From contig NZ_FRBX01000005.1 in the NCBI RefSeq assembly GCF_900142715.1, forward strand, positions 62,001 through 126,000: a stretch of DNA of 64,000 nt, given 5' to 3'. Below are positions 56,641 to 64,000 of this stretch, one piece after another. Position 1 is the stretch's first letter; each line of letters opens with the position of its first letter. Below the pieces are notes generated by a model. That model made no database searches. It worked only from the letters and a program-made list of their open reading frames with translations, and was not told the origin of the DNA. Both the position numbers and the translations under genes were made by a program. This DNA is from Flavobacterium pectinovorum. Its GTDB lineage: Bacteria; Bacteroidota; Bacteroidia; Flavobacteriales; Flavobacteriaceae.

Positions 56641-58238
56641 AAAATTTCGCTCAACTCATAAAAGTCCTTGACAGTTCGAACAAAACGAATGTAAAAGTCG
56701 ATGCCCTGACAATGTATTTTAAAAATGCATCGCCGGAAGATAAAGTGTGGACGATTGCGATTCTTTCACACCGTCGTCCGCCGAGACCTGTCAATACCAC
56801 TTTATTGCGAAATTGGGCAAATGAACTGGCCAATATCCCGTTATGGCTTTTTGAAGAAAGTTACCATATTGTGGGAGATTTGGCCGAAACGATTGCTTTG
56901 ATTATTCCCACTACAAAAGAACATTCTGATAAAAGTTTAACTGAATATCTTCAGGAAATCATCGCTTTAAAAAAGAAAACAGATCCGGAGAAAAAAGAAT
57001 ATTTACAGCAAAACTGGCTTGCGCTGAATTATTACGAACGCTTTGTTTTTACCAAATTAATTACCGGAAGTTTTAGAATCGGCGTAAGCCAAAAATTGAT
57101 GACAAGGGCACTTTCTAAAGCAGAAGATGTTGATGAAGATGCTTTGGCGTATAAATTAATGGGAAATTGGGATCCGAATACAATTACTTTTCAGGAATTG
57201 ATTTTGGACGAACAAAACAGCGATTATTTATCAAAACCCTATCCGTTTTATCTAGCATATCCGATTGAAGGCGAAGTTGAGAATTTGGGAAATCCCGAAG
57301 ATTGGTCTATAGAGCATAAATGGGACGGAATCAGGTCTCAAACCATCATCCGCGAAGGCGAAATTTATGTTTGGTCAAGAGGCGAGGAGCTAGTTACGGA
57401 TAAATACCCTGAGTTTAAATCTTTCGTTGGTATAATTCCGGATGGAACCGTAATTGATGCCGAAATTTTAGCTTTCCCAGAAGGCGAAATCGGAACTTTT
57501 AATGATTTGCAAACCCGAATAGGACGTAAAACCATTTCAGCAAGTTTACTCGAAAAAGTCCCCGTAATTTTAAAAGCCTATGACATTCTGGAATGGGAAG
57601 GTAAGGATATTCGGAATTTGCCTTATGCCGAAAGAAGATTATTATTAGAGCAATTATATAATTCGATTAAAGATAAAACAACTTCTTTTCAATTGTCAGA
57701 ACGGGTTTTGTTCCATTCCTGGGAAGATGTGACAAATGAAAGAATGCGTGCCCGCGAAATGAAGAGCGAAGGTTTGATGATAAAACGCAACGATTCAACT
57801 TATCAGGTTGGAAGAAAAAAAGGCGATTGGTGGAAATGGAAAATTGAGCCTTTGGTAATCGATGCCGTTTTAACCTACGCCATGCGAGGTCACGGTCGAC
57901 GTTCGAATCTTTTTACTGATTATACTTTTGCGCTCTGGCAAACCAATGATAAAGGCGAAAAAGAACTGGTAACATTTGCAAAAGCCTATTCCGGTTTAAC
58001 CGATGCTGAATTTAGAAAAGTAGACGATTTTATAAAGAAAAATACCTTAGAACGTTTTGGTCCGGTTCGAAGCGTTACGCCACAATTGGTTTTTGAAATT
58101 GGTTTTGAAGGAATTGCACTTTCAAAAAGACATAAAAGCGGTGTTGCAACCCGATTTCCAAGAATTCTGAGATGGCGACACGATAAAAAAATTGACGAAG
58201 CAAATTCGATTGAAGATCTAAAAAGTATGATTTCGTAA
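56637..58238 (+). CDS. ATP-dependent DNA ligase (repair-associated)
   Basis: 533 residues. N-terminal DNA-binding domain (about 1-200) then the adenylation domain with nucleotidyl-accepting Lys228 in EHKWDGIRSQ, motif III-like DGTVIDAEIL, motif IV SEGLMIKRNDSTYQVGRKKGDWWKWK and the C-terminal OB-fold (about 405-530). Eukaryote-like type I ligase, separate from the NAD-dependent replicative LigA. Works with the neighbouring nuclease, helicase and PdeM in a conserved but poorly understood DNA damage response set. Confidence 0.94.
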   Translation: MKNFAQLIKVLDSSNKTNVKVDALTMYFKNASPEDKVWTIAILSHRRPPRPVNTTLLRNWANELANIPLWLFEESYHIVGDLAETIALIIPTTKEHSDKSLTEYLQEIIALKKKTDPEKKEYLQQNWLALNYYERFVFTKLITGSFRIGVSQKLMTRALSKAEDVDEDALAYKLMGNWDPNTITFQELILDEQNSDYLSKPYPFYLAYPIEGEVENLGNPEDWSIEHKWDGIRSQTIIREGEIYVWSRGEELVTDKYPEFKSFVGIIPDGTVIDAEILAFPEGEIGTFNDLQTRIGRKTISASLLEKVPVILKAYDILEWEGKDIRNLPYAERRLLLEQLYNSIKDKTTSFQLSERVLFHSWEDVTNERMRAREMKSEGLMIKRNDSTYQVGRKKGDWWKWKIEPLVIDAVLTYAMRGHGRRSNLFTDYTFALWQTNDKGEKELVTFAKAYSGLTDAEFRKVDDFIKKNTLERFGPVRSVTPQLVFEIGFEGIALSKRHKSGVATRFPRILRWRHDKKIDEANSIEDLKSMIS

Positions 58239-58240
58239 AA

Positions 58241-58287
58241 GGTTCAAAGGGAAACTATGTCCCTCTGAGCCTTTGCAACTTTGAACC
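58241..58287. other. Inverted repeat between ligase and helicase genes
   Basis: GGTTCAAAG (58241-58249) / CTTTGAACC (58279-58287). No T-run after it; could attenuate or process the operon mRNA. Confidence 0.4.
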
Positions 58288-58299
58288 GTATAAAAAAAA

Positions 58300-60759
58300 A
58301 TGAACAGAGAAGAACTATATGCAATTGCAGAAAAATGGTTTCAGGATCAGGGTTGGAAAGCTTTTCCGTTTCAAACTCAAACCTGGACGGCTTTTTTACA
58401 AGGCAAAAACGGTTTATTAAACGCACCAACCGGAAGCGGAAAAACCTATGCTTTATGGTTTCCGATAGTTCTTGATTATATGAAGAAAAACCCAAATTAT
58501 AAAACAAAACATAAACCGGGATTAAAAGCTATTTGGATTACACCTTTGCGGGCACTTTCGGTAGAAATAAAACAAGCAGCAGAACGAATTGTCGAAGATT
58601 TAGAGTTGCCCTTAACGGTTGGAATTCGTTCCGGCGATACTTCTCAAAGCGAAAGAGCAAAACAAAGTAAAAAAATGCCGGATTTGCTGATAACAACGCC
58701 TGAAAGTTTACAATTGCTTCTTGCATCAAAAGAATTTGCGAAAACTTTTGCCAATTGTTCCGCTATTGTTGTAGATGAATGGCATGAATTATTAGGCACG
58801 AAACGCGGTGTTCAAATGGAATTGGCTTTGTCAAGATTAAAAATAGTGGCGCCCAAAATGCGAATCTGGGGAATCTCAGCCACAATTGGAAATCTTGAAT
58901 TAGCACAGCAAGTTTTATTAGGAGTAAATTCTGAAGCCTATCAAAATTCAGTTTTGATAAAGGCCAATATCAACAAGAAAATAAAAGTGCTTTCGATTCT
59001 GCCTGAAAAAATGGACAGTTACCCGTGGCGCGGTCATATGGGTTTGCATTTGATTGATGAGGTGGCCAAAATAATCAGGAGAAGCAAAACCACTTTGATT
59101 TTTACTAATGTACGTTCTGCCTGCGAAATGTGGTTTCAGGCGATATTAGAAAAATATCCTGAATTCGCCGGAGATATGGCTATGCACCACGGAAGCATAA
59201 GTAGAGAAACAAGATTGTGGGTTGAAAATGCGATTCGAAATGAAGACTTAAAAGTAGTAGTTTGTACATCAAGTCTGGATTTGGGTGTTGATTTTGCACC
59301 TGTTGAAACCATTATTCAGGTTGGCGGGCCAAAAGGAGTCGCGCGTTTTCTGCAGCGAGCCGGACGAAGCGGACATCAGCCTGGAAAAGAAAGCGTGATT
59401 TATTTTCTTGCTACGCACGCCATAGAATTAATTGAAGCATCGGCATTAAAAAAAGCAGCTGCGAGAACAATCGTCGAAGATCGGATTCCATACTTGAACA
59501 GTTGGGATGTTTTGGTGCAATACTTAAATTCGCTGGCAGTTTCTGATGGATTTTATCCCGATGAAATTTTTGAAGAAGTCAAAAATACCTTTTGTTATCA
59601 AAACATGACAAAAGAAAACTGGAATTGGATTCTGAATTTTATCACCAACGGAAGCCAGAGTTTACAAGCGTATGACGAATTCAAAAAAGTTGAAATCGAA
59701 GAAGACGGACGCTTTAAAATCCACAGCCGAATGATTGCCATGCATCACAGAATGCAGATTGGAACTATTGTAGGCGATGCATCGCTGAATGTTAAGTTTT
59801 TAAGCGGTGGTTATATAGGTTCTATCGAGGAATGGTTTGCATCAAAACTACAGCCTGGAGATGTGTTTACGTTTGCTGGAAAAAGGCTTGAATTATTCCG
59901 CGTAAAAAATATGCAGGTTTTGGTTCGAAAAGCAGATCCTAAAAAAGCTTCAAGAGTAGTAAGCTGGATGGGCGGCCGTATGGCTTTATCGGTACAAATG
60001 AGTGAATTATTGAGAGAAGAATTATATGCAGCAAATACTGATAAGTTGACGCCGGAACTAATTGCGTTGCAGCCTCTTTTTGCAAGACAAAGAAAAGAAA
60101 GCATCGTTCCGGATACTAATGAGTTTTTAATAGAAACGTTTAAAACCCGTGAAGGATTTCATGCCGTTTTTTATCCTTTTGAAGGCCGATTTGTACACGA
60201 AGCCTTGGCCAGTATTATTTCGTATCGAATTAGTCTACTCTCTCCAATTACTTTTTCGTTAGCTTATAATGATTATGGATTTGAATTACTTTCTGATCAG
60301 GAAATTGATATGGAAAGTGTTTTTGATAATAATTTATTTTCAACAGAATACGTACATCACGATTTGCAAAAAAGTTTGAATTCGACAGAAATGGCGCGAC
60401 GAAAATTTAGGGATATTTCTGTAATTGCCGGTTTGGTATTTACCGGAATGCCCGGAAAACCAGTTAAAACCAAACATTTGCAAAGTGGTTCGCAATTGCT
60501 TTTTGAAGTTTTCAGAGATTATGAACCCGACAATTTATTGCTTCAGCAAGCGTATATTGAAACATTCGAACATCAATTGGAAGAAGGACGTTTGATTCAG
60601 GCTTTAGAACGAATTAACAGGCAAACCATTGTCTGGAAACAATGTAAAAAGCCAACACCTTTTAGTTTTCCAATTATTACAGATCGACTTCGGGAAAAAT
60701 TATCAAGTGAAACATTGGCAGAAAGAATTAAAAAAATGACAGCCAGTTACATGAAATAA
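58300..60759 (+). CDS. Ligase-associated DEXH-box helicase (Lhr-like)
   Basis: 819 residues. Superfamily 2: Walker A NAPTGSGKT (41-49, K48), PESLQLLLA (motif Ib region), DEWH box in VVDEWHELLG, motif III ISATIG, motif V CTSSLDLGVDF, motif VI QRAGRSGHQ. The C-terminal third is the Lhr-type winged helix and accessory domain. It is the short Lhr-C form of the ligase-associated cluster, a 3'-5' helicase by family. Third gene of the operon. Confidence 0.94.
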   Translation: MNREELYAIAEKWFQDQGWKAFPFQTQTWTAFLQGKNGLLNAPTGSGKTYALWFPIVLDYMKKNPNYKTKHKPGLKAIWITPLRALSVEIKQAAERIVEDLELPLTVGIRSGDTSQSERAKQSKKMPDLLITTPESLQLLLASKEFAKTFANCSAIVVDEWHELLGTKRGVQMELALSRLKIVAPKMRIWGISATIGNLELAQQVLLGVNSEAYQNSVLIKANINKKIKVLSILPEKMDSYPWRGHMGLHLIDEVAKIIRRSKTTLIFTNVRSACEMWFQAILEKYPEFAGDMAMHHGSISRETRLWVENAIRNEDLKVVVCTSSLDLGVDFAPVETIIQVGGPKGVARFLQRAGRSGHQPGKESVIYFLATHAIELIEASALKKAAARTIVEDRIPYLNSWDVLVQYLNSLAVSDGFYPDEIFEEVKNTFCYQNMTKENWNWILNFITNGSQSLQAYDEFKKVEIEEDGRFKIHSRMIAMHHRMQIGTIVGDASLNVKFLSGGYIGSIEEWFASKLQPGDVFTFAGKRLELFRVKNMQVLVRKADPKKASRVVSWMGGRMALSVQMSELLREELYAANTDKLTPELIALQPLFARQRKESIVPDTNEFLIETFKTREGFHAVFYPFEGRFVHEALASIISYRISLLSPITFSLAYNDYGFELLSDQEIDMESVFDNNLFSTEYVHHDLQKSLNSTEMARRKFRDISVIAGLVFTGMPGKPVKTKHLQSGSQLLFEVFRDYEPDNLLLQQAYIETFEHQLEEGRLIQALERINRQTIVWKQCKKPTPFSFPIITDRLREKLSSETLAERIKKMTASYMK

Positions 60760-60923
60760 TTTTGGACTGATTTTTGGATAAAACCTCTTGAATCACACTT
60801 TTTGGGCTGATTCAAAAATCTATTTAACACATTGAAATATAGATTCTACTTAACTAAGAAATATTATTTAAGAAAACTCGTTTTTCAAATAGCTATGTGT
60901 TAAAAATAATTACAACAACGTGC

Positions 60924-61559
60924 ATGAACATAATAATAAACAATCAGGATTTTATTCTGCATCAATCTGGTGCTGTTTTTTGGGAAAAAGAAAAAATACT
61001 TTTAATCTCAGATGTGCATTTAGGAAAAGTGGCGCATTTTAGAAAACACGGAATTGGAATTCCAAATAATGCCATTTTTGAAAATTTTGCCCGATTAAAA
61101 ACGGTTTTAGAATTATTTAATCCCACAACAATCGTTTTTTTGGGCGATTTGTTTCATAGTAAAATCAATAATGAATGGAATCTTTTTGTGCAATGGACCA
61201 AAGAACATTCGCAGAAAATAATTTTGGTGGAAGGAAATCACGATATCATTTCTAAACAAAACTATTCAGATCTAAATATTGAAATTTTTAATGAATTAGA
61301 AATAGGAAATTTTCTATTAACCCATCATCCAACAGAAAAAGAAGATTTTTTTAATTTTTGCGGACACATTCATCCCGGAATACAATTACGAGGATTAGGA
61401 CGACAATTTTTAAGTTTATCTTGCTTTTTTCACAAACCAAATCAGTTGATTTTTCCGGCTTTTGGAGAATTTACAGGAAATTCATATCTAATTCCAACAG
61501 AAAAAGACAAAGTTTATGCGATTACAAAAGAAGGGATAATAGAAGTCGCAATAAATTAA
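60924..61559 (+). CDS. pdeM: Ligase-associated metallophosphoesterase PdeM
   Basis: 211 residues from the ATG at 60924 (MNIIINNQDFILHQSG); a GTG 27 nt upstream is in frame but gives an odd extension. Calcineurin-like motifs: SDVHLGK, FLGDLFHSK, VEGNHD, LTHHP and CGHIHPG supply the two-metal site. Its partners are the ligase, exonuclease and helicase upstream; the 164-nt gap to the helicase holds no clear promoter or terminator. Its stop overlaps the apaG stop by 4 nt, tail to tail. Confidence 0.92.
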   Translation: MNIIINNQDFILHQSGAVFWEKEKILLISDVHLGKVAHFRKHGIGIPNNAIFENFARLKTVLELFNPTTIVFLGDLFHSKINNEWNLFVQWTKEHSQKIILVEGNHDIISKQNYSDLNIEIFNELEIGNFLLTHHPTEKEDFFNFCGHIHPGIQLRGLGRQFLSLSCFFHKPNQLIFPAFGEFTGNSYLIPTEKDKVYAITKEGIIEVAIN

Positions 61560-61942
61560 TTTAATGCAAAAGGAGCGCACATTCTAAAAGTAGGAACAAT
61601 TACTTTGAATGTTTTTGTTGTGGTAAAATTGATCATATTAAAGTGACCTTTCATGGCTCCGTATGGAGATGAAAGCAAACAACCAGAGCTGTAAGTGTGA
61701 TTTTCACCAGGTTTTAAAACTGGTTTTTTTCCGATAACACCTTCACCATCAACAACTTCTAGATCGTTAAGAGAGTCAAAAATTTCCCAGTGACGAGAAG
61801 TTAACTGAACCGAATCTTTACTATGATTTTCGATTGTAATTACATAACTAAAGGCAAAATGAATCTTGTAGTTCTTGAAGTAAGTACCTTCAAAACTAGT
61901 TAAAACAGATATTTTTATGCCTCTTGTAATCTGAGAAACCAT
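61556..61942 (-). CDS. apaG: ApaG domain protein
   Basis: 128 residues, the usual ApaG length. Fibronectin III-like beta sandwich: ITRGIKISVLTSF, FAFSYVITIENHSKDSVQLTSRHWEIFDS, VDGEGVIGKKPVLKPGENHTYSSGCLLSSPYGAMKGHFNMI. In E. coli linked to cobalt resistance and Ap4A levels, but with no settled biochemical role. Convergent with pdeM, sharing TTAA as overlapping stop codons, so there is no room for a terminator between them. Confidence 0.93.
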   Translation of the reverse strand: MVSQITRGIKISVLTSFEGTYFKNYKIHFAFSYVITIENHSKDSVQLTSRHWEIFDSLNDLEVVDGEGVIGKKPVLKPGENHTYSSGCLLSSPYGAMKGHFNMINFTTTKTFKVIVPTFRMCAPFALN

Positions 61943-62022
61943 ACTAACGTCGTATATATGTGAGTGTTATAGTGGCAAACTTACGAAAAAAATTCGTTTA
62001 CCCGAAATCCTTTAACAATGTT

Positions 62023-63285
62023 TTAATTGGTGATATTGATAGAGTTAGCATTCCCCTTTCCGATAACTCTTTCATATCGATCAGAACTTTGCTTATAATA
62101 TACCAATATTGTGTATTCATTTTCGGTTTGATAGAAGTTGCCATCAATAGCATTTTCGTAATCAACAATGCCTTTTTTATCGGCGATTTTATATTGAAAA
62201 TTGGTAAAACCCTGTTTGATCATAATTGCTTTTTCAAAAACACCCTTATCCTGGTTGTAATCCATTTTATTTTCTGCCGATAAGCTGTAATTATTAAACA
62301 TTCCGGTAACATAAATGTCCTTATTATTTGATCTGAATGTTGGTGCAGAAAGTGTAAAATAAACCCAGGCATAATCGGCTTCAATTTCGTTGTTAGAACC
62401 GTTTATATTCTTAACAACAAAATTACCGTTTACATCTTCATAATTAGTATAAATTTGGTTACCCCTTGCTGCATTGGTATATAAATAAGAGTTATAAATA
62501 TCATTATTAGATCCTACTTTCCCTACATTATTATTAGCGGCCCGAATGTCTTTATTTTCAAAATATAAAAATTCATTTCCGCCCCAAAACAAAGTTTCCT
62601 GTCCATATTTATAAACCAATTGATTACCAATTGTATATTGAGGAGGAATGTTTTTAATTGCTGTGTTAAAATCCCCATTTTGCAGCAAAACCACTCTCAC
62701 ATTTTGCAAAGGCGTTTGAAAAGCAATATCATTAGAAAGTATCGTAAATTCAAGATTTTGCATATAGTTTATATTGCTGAGGTTTCGGCTTCTTTTTACC
62801 TGTGCAGCAACGGTCGAATGCTCTTCATATAAAATAAATTTTCTCGAGAAAACCACTTCCTTATCTTCGTTCAGAATTTTTAAGATATAATTCCCTGAAA
62901 GTCGTAATTGGGTTGTAAACTGATTGGGAAAAGCAAGCCGGTAATGTGAATAAACCTGAAGCGTGTTAAAAGAATTTACATAATCTGTAATTCTTTGATT
63001 ATCAAAACCACGAATAAAATCTGTTTTAGGAATATCGGTTGGTTTCCAGTTGTAATCGCAATGCGTAATATCAAAATAATAATTGGCTTCGTTGCCAAAT
63101 AAATCATCAAATTGCAATTCAAACGTGGAGCCTAATTCAAATATTGGCACAACATTATTTCCGTTTTGAACAAACGAAACTGTTTTTATATTATAAGGAG
63201 GAATTACTTCTGTTTGTACTTCCTGCGCTGTCGCGAAAGTAAAAATGAAAAACAAAAGAAAGTTCTGAAACAAAAATTTTGACAT
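62023..63285 (-). CDS. Type IX secretion system plug protein (DUF5103)
   Basis: 420 residues. Signal peptide MSKFLFQNFLLFFIFTFATA, mature start QEVQTEV. Beta-rich throughout: NIKTVSFVQNGNNVVPIFELGSTFELQFDDL, FDITHCDYNWKPTDIPKTDFIRGFDNQRITDYVNSFNTLQVYSHYRLAFPN, LRLSGNYILKIL and the YVTGMFNNY segment identify DUF5103. In Flavobacterium johnsoniae this protein plugs the periplasmic side of the SprA outer-membrane translocon of the T9SS. Implies gliding or protein export through the T9SS. Upstream of apaG on the same strand. Confidence 0.9.
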   Translation of the reverse strand: MSKFLFQNFLLFFIFTFATAQEVQTEVIPPYNIKTVSFVQNGNNVVPIFELGSTFELQFDDLFGNEANYYFDITHCDYNWKPTDIPKTDFIRGFDNQRITDYVNSFNTLQVYSHYRLAFPNQFTTQLRLSGNYILKILNEDKEVVFSRKFILYEEHSTVAAQVKRSRNLSNINYMQNLEFTILSNDIAFQTPLQNVRVVLLQNGDFNTAIKNIPPQYTIGNQLVYKYGQETLFWGGNEFLYFENKDIRAANNNVGKVGSNNDIYNSYLYTNAARGNQIYTNYEDVNGNFVVKNINGSNNEIEADYAWVYFTLSAPTFRSNNKDIYVTGMFNNYSLSAENKMDYNQDKGVFEKAIMIKQGFTNFQYKIADKKGIVDYENAIDGNFYQTENEYTILVYYKQSSDRYERVIGKGNANSINITN

Positions 63286-63365
63286 CTTATTGCGTTGTAA
63301 GATTGTAAATATAACAATTTATATAACGAAAAATAGTACGTTTTATTGGTTTTAAAAACAATTTA

Positions 63366-64000
63366 TTAAGAACCCAAAATGTAATCCAGATTAACTTCGA
63401 TTTCATCGTTAACAAAACTTTCTTCTAAAAGGGAATCCGATAACAGCTTTTTGTTTTCCTGCAATTTGATTATTTTTTCTTCTACCGTATTTTTTGAAAT
63501 GAAGCGAATAACATTCACCTTATTTAATTGTCCAATTCGGTGTGCCCGCCCAACTCCTTGTTTTTCAGCAAAAGGATTCCACCACGGATCAAGAAATAAA
63601 ACATAAGAAGCTTTGGTAATATTTAAACCAACGCCGCCCGCTTTAAGCGAAATAAAAAACAATAGAGGTTCGTCTTTTTCCTGAAAAAGTTTTACTTGCT
63701 GTTCTCTTTTACTTGCCGGAGTTTCACCTGTAATTTCACAGAATGTTATTTTATTTTCTTTACACCAAGTCGTGTAAAAATTCAAATTAGTAACAAACGA
63801 ACTAAAAATGATCGTTTTTTGTTTCTCTTTTACTAAAGTTTCGAGATAATTAGTAACCGCAATATATTTTCCGGAATCAATTTCAGATTCCTGATCAACC
63901 ATTTTGGGATGATTACTCAACTGTCTTAACTTCATTAACGTATTGATAATGCTAATTTTGTCTGGACTTGATCCGTCTGTTTTTAATAAAAAATTACGGG
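63366..64000 (-). CDS. SNF2-family helicase, C-terminal part (5' end beyond window)
   Basis: Open to the window edge (211 codons and two bases seen); an internal ATG at 63935 should not be taken as the start, because RNFLLKTDGSSPDKISIINTLMKLRQLSNHP continues upstream in frame. Helicase domain 2: TIIFSSFVTNL (motif IV), ITGETPASKREQQ, SLKAGGVGLNITKASYVLFLDPWWNPF (motif V) and GVGRAHRIGQ (motif VI with Arg fingers). Bacterial SNF2 proteins remodel protein-DNA or RNA polymerase complexes; RapA-type or other subtype cannot be decided. Confidence 0.9.
   Translation of the reverse strand, partial: RNFLLKTDGSSPDKISIINTLMKLRQLSNHPKMVDQESEIDSGKYIAVTNYLETLVKEKQKTIIFSSFVTNLNFYTTWCKENKITFCEITGETPASKREQQVKLFQEKDEPLLFFISLKAGGVGLNITKASYVLFLDPWWNPFAEKQGVGRAHRIGQLNKVNVIRFISKNTVEEKIIKLQENKKLLSDSLLEESFVNDEIEVNLDYILGS

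Overview
This is an AT-rich stretch of chromosome from a member of the Bacteroidota, almost certainly a Flavobacterium or a close relative. Four things point there: many upstream regions carry the Bacteroidota sigma-A -7 box TAnnTTTG, some with a TTG/TTTG box about 19-23 nt upstream; Shine-Dalgarno sequences are weak or absent; a type IX secretion plug protein (DUF5103) is present; and the neighbourhoods are typical of that group (tig-clpP-clpX, a folK-deoxynucleoside kinase fusion, ligase-associated repair genes). Most of the window is housekeeping. I see no prophage, insertion sequence, integrase or CRISPR array.

Layout. 0-5.6 kb: a truncated lipoprotein gene, an alpha/beta hydrolase, a small membrane protein, then trigger factor, ClpP and ClpX. 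5.8-9.7 kb: a DJ-1/AraC regulator divergent from an alternating series of VOC (glyoxalase-fold) and SRPBCC (AHSA1-like) genes; the first VOC gene is frameshifted. 9.9-15.2 kb: serB, a GH3 family protein, a DUF2797 protein, a GT9 glycosyltransferase. 15.3-23.4 kb: AsmA-like protein, a secreted hydrolase with SppA, the FolK-dNK fusion, a TrmH-type methyltransferase, a DUF1573 protein. 23.6-33.9 kb: mutS, tRNA-Gly and tRNA-Leu, a YegP-like protein, a heptad-repeat lipoprotein, envelope sugar genes (waaA, DegT aminotransferase, galE), an EamA transporter, fabD. 34-36.5 kb: AraC regulator, YceI, pirin. 36.9-41.6 kb: a RamB/PrpC-like regulator divergent from the glyoxylate-shunt genes aceB and aceA. 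41.8-48 kb: Crp/Fnr regulator, DUF6370, purT, an RlhA-like U32 protein, a two-gene HTH/nucleotidyltransferase operon that looks like a toxin-antitoxin pair, a PA2169 protein. 48.5-55.4 kb: serine hydrolase, aminotransferase, desaturase, rsmG, an unknown protein, pruA. 55.6-64 kb: the four-gene ligase-associated DNA repair set, apaG, the T9SS plug, and a truncated SNF2 helicase.

Most interesting signals. (1) A dispersed element with conserved ends, present four times (about 3.2, 11.2, 44.2 and 48.3 kb). Three copies are exactly 88 bp; one of these has a completely different 37-nt centre of equal length. Closing stems show compensatory changes between copies, which argues for selection on a folded structure. 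(2) A shared 16-bp palindrome (CTTAAnnTAGATTAAG) at identical spacing upstream of the -7 boxes of YceI and pirin, placed like a class II Crp/Fnr site. (3) The HTH/nucleotidyltransferase operon with three tandem 7-bp repeats (TTCGCGA) between its -7 box and start codon. (4) Two abutting palindromes in the control region between the RamB-like regulator and aceBA. Intergenic regions are also rich in other dispersed palindromes and 7-bp tandem repeats. All functional calls come from reading the sequence and family knowledge; no database search was possible.
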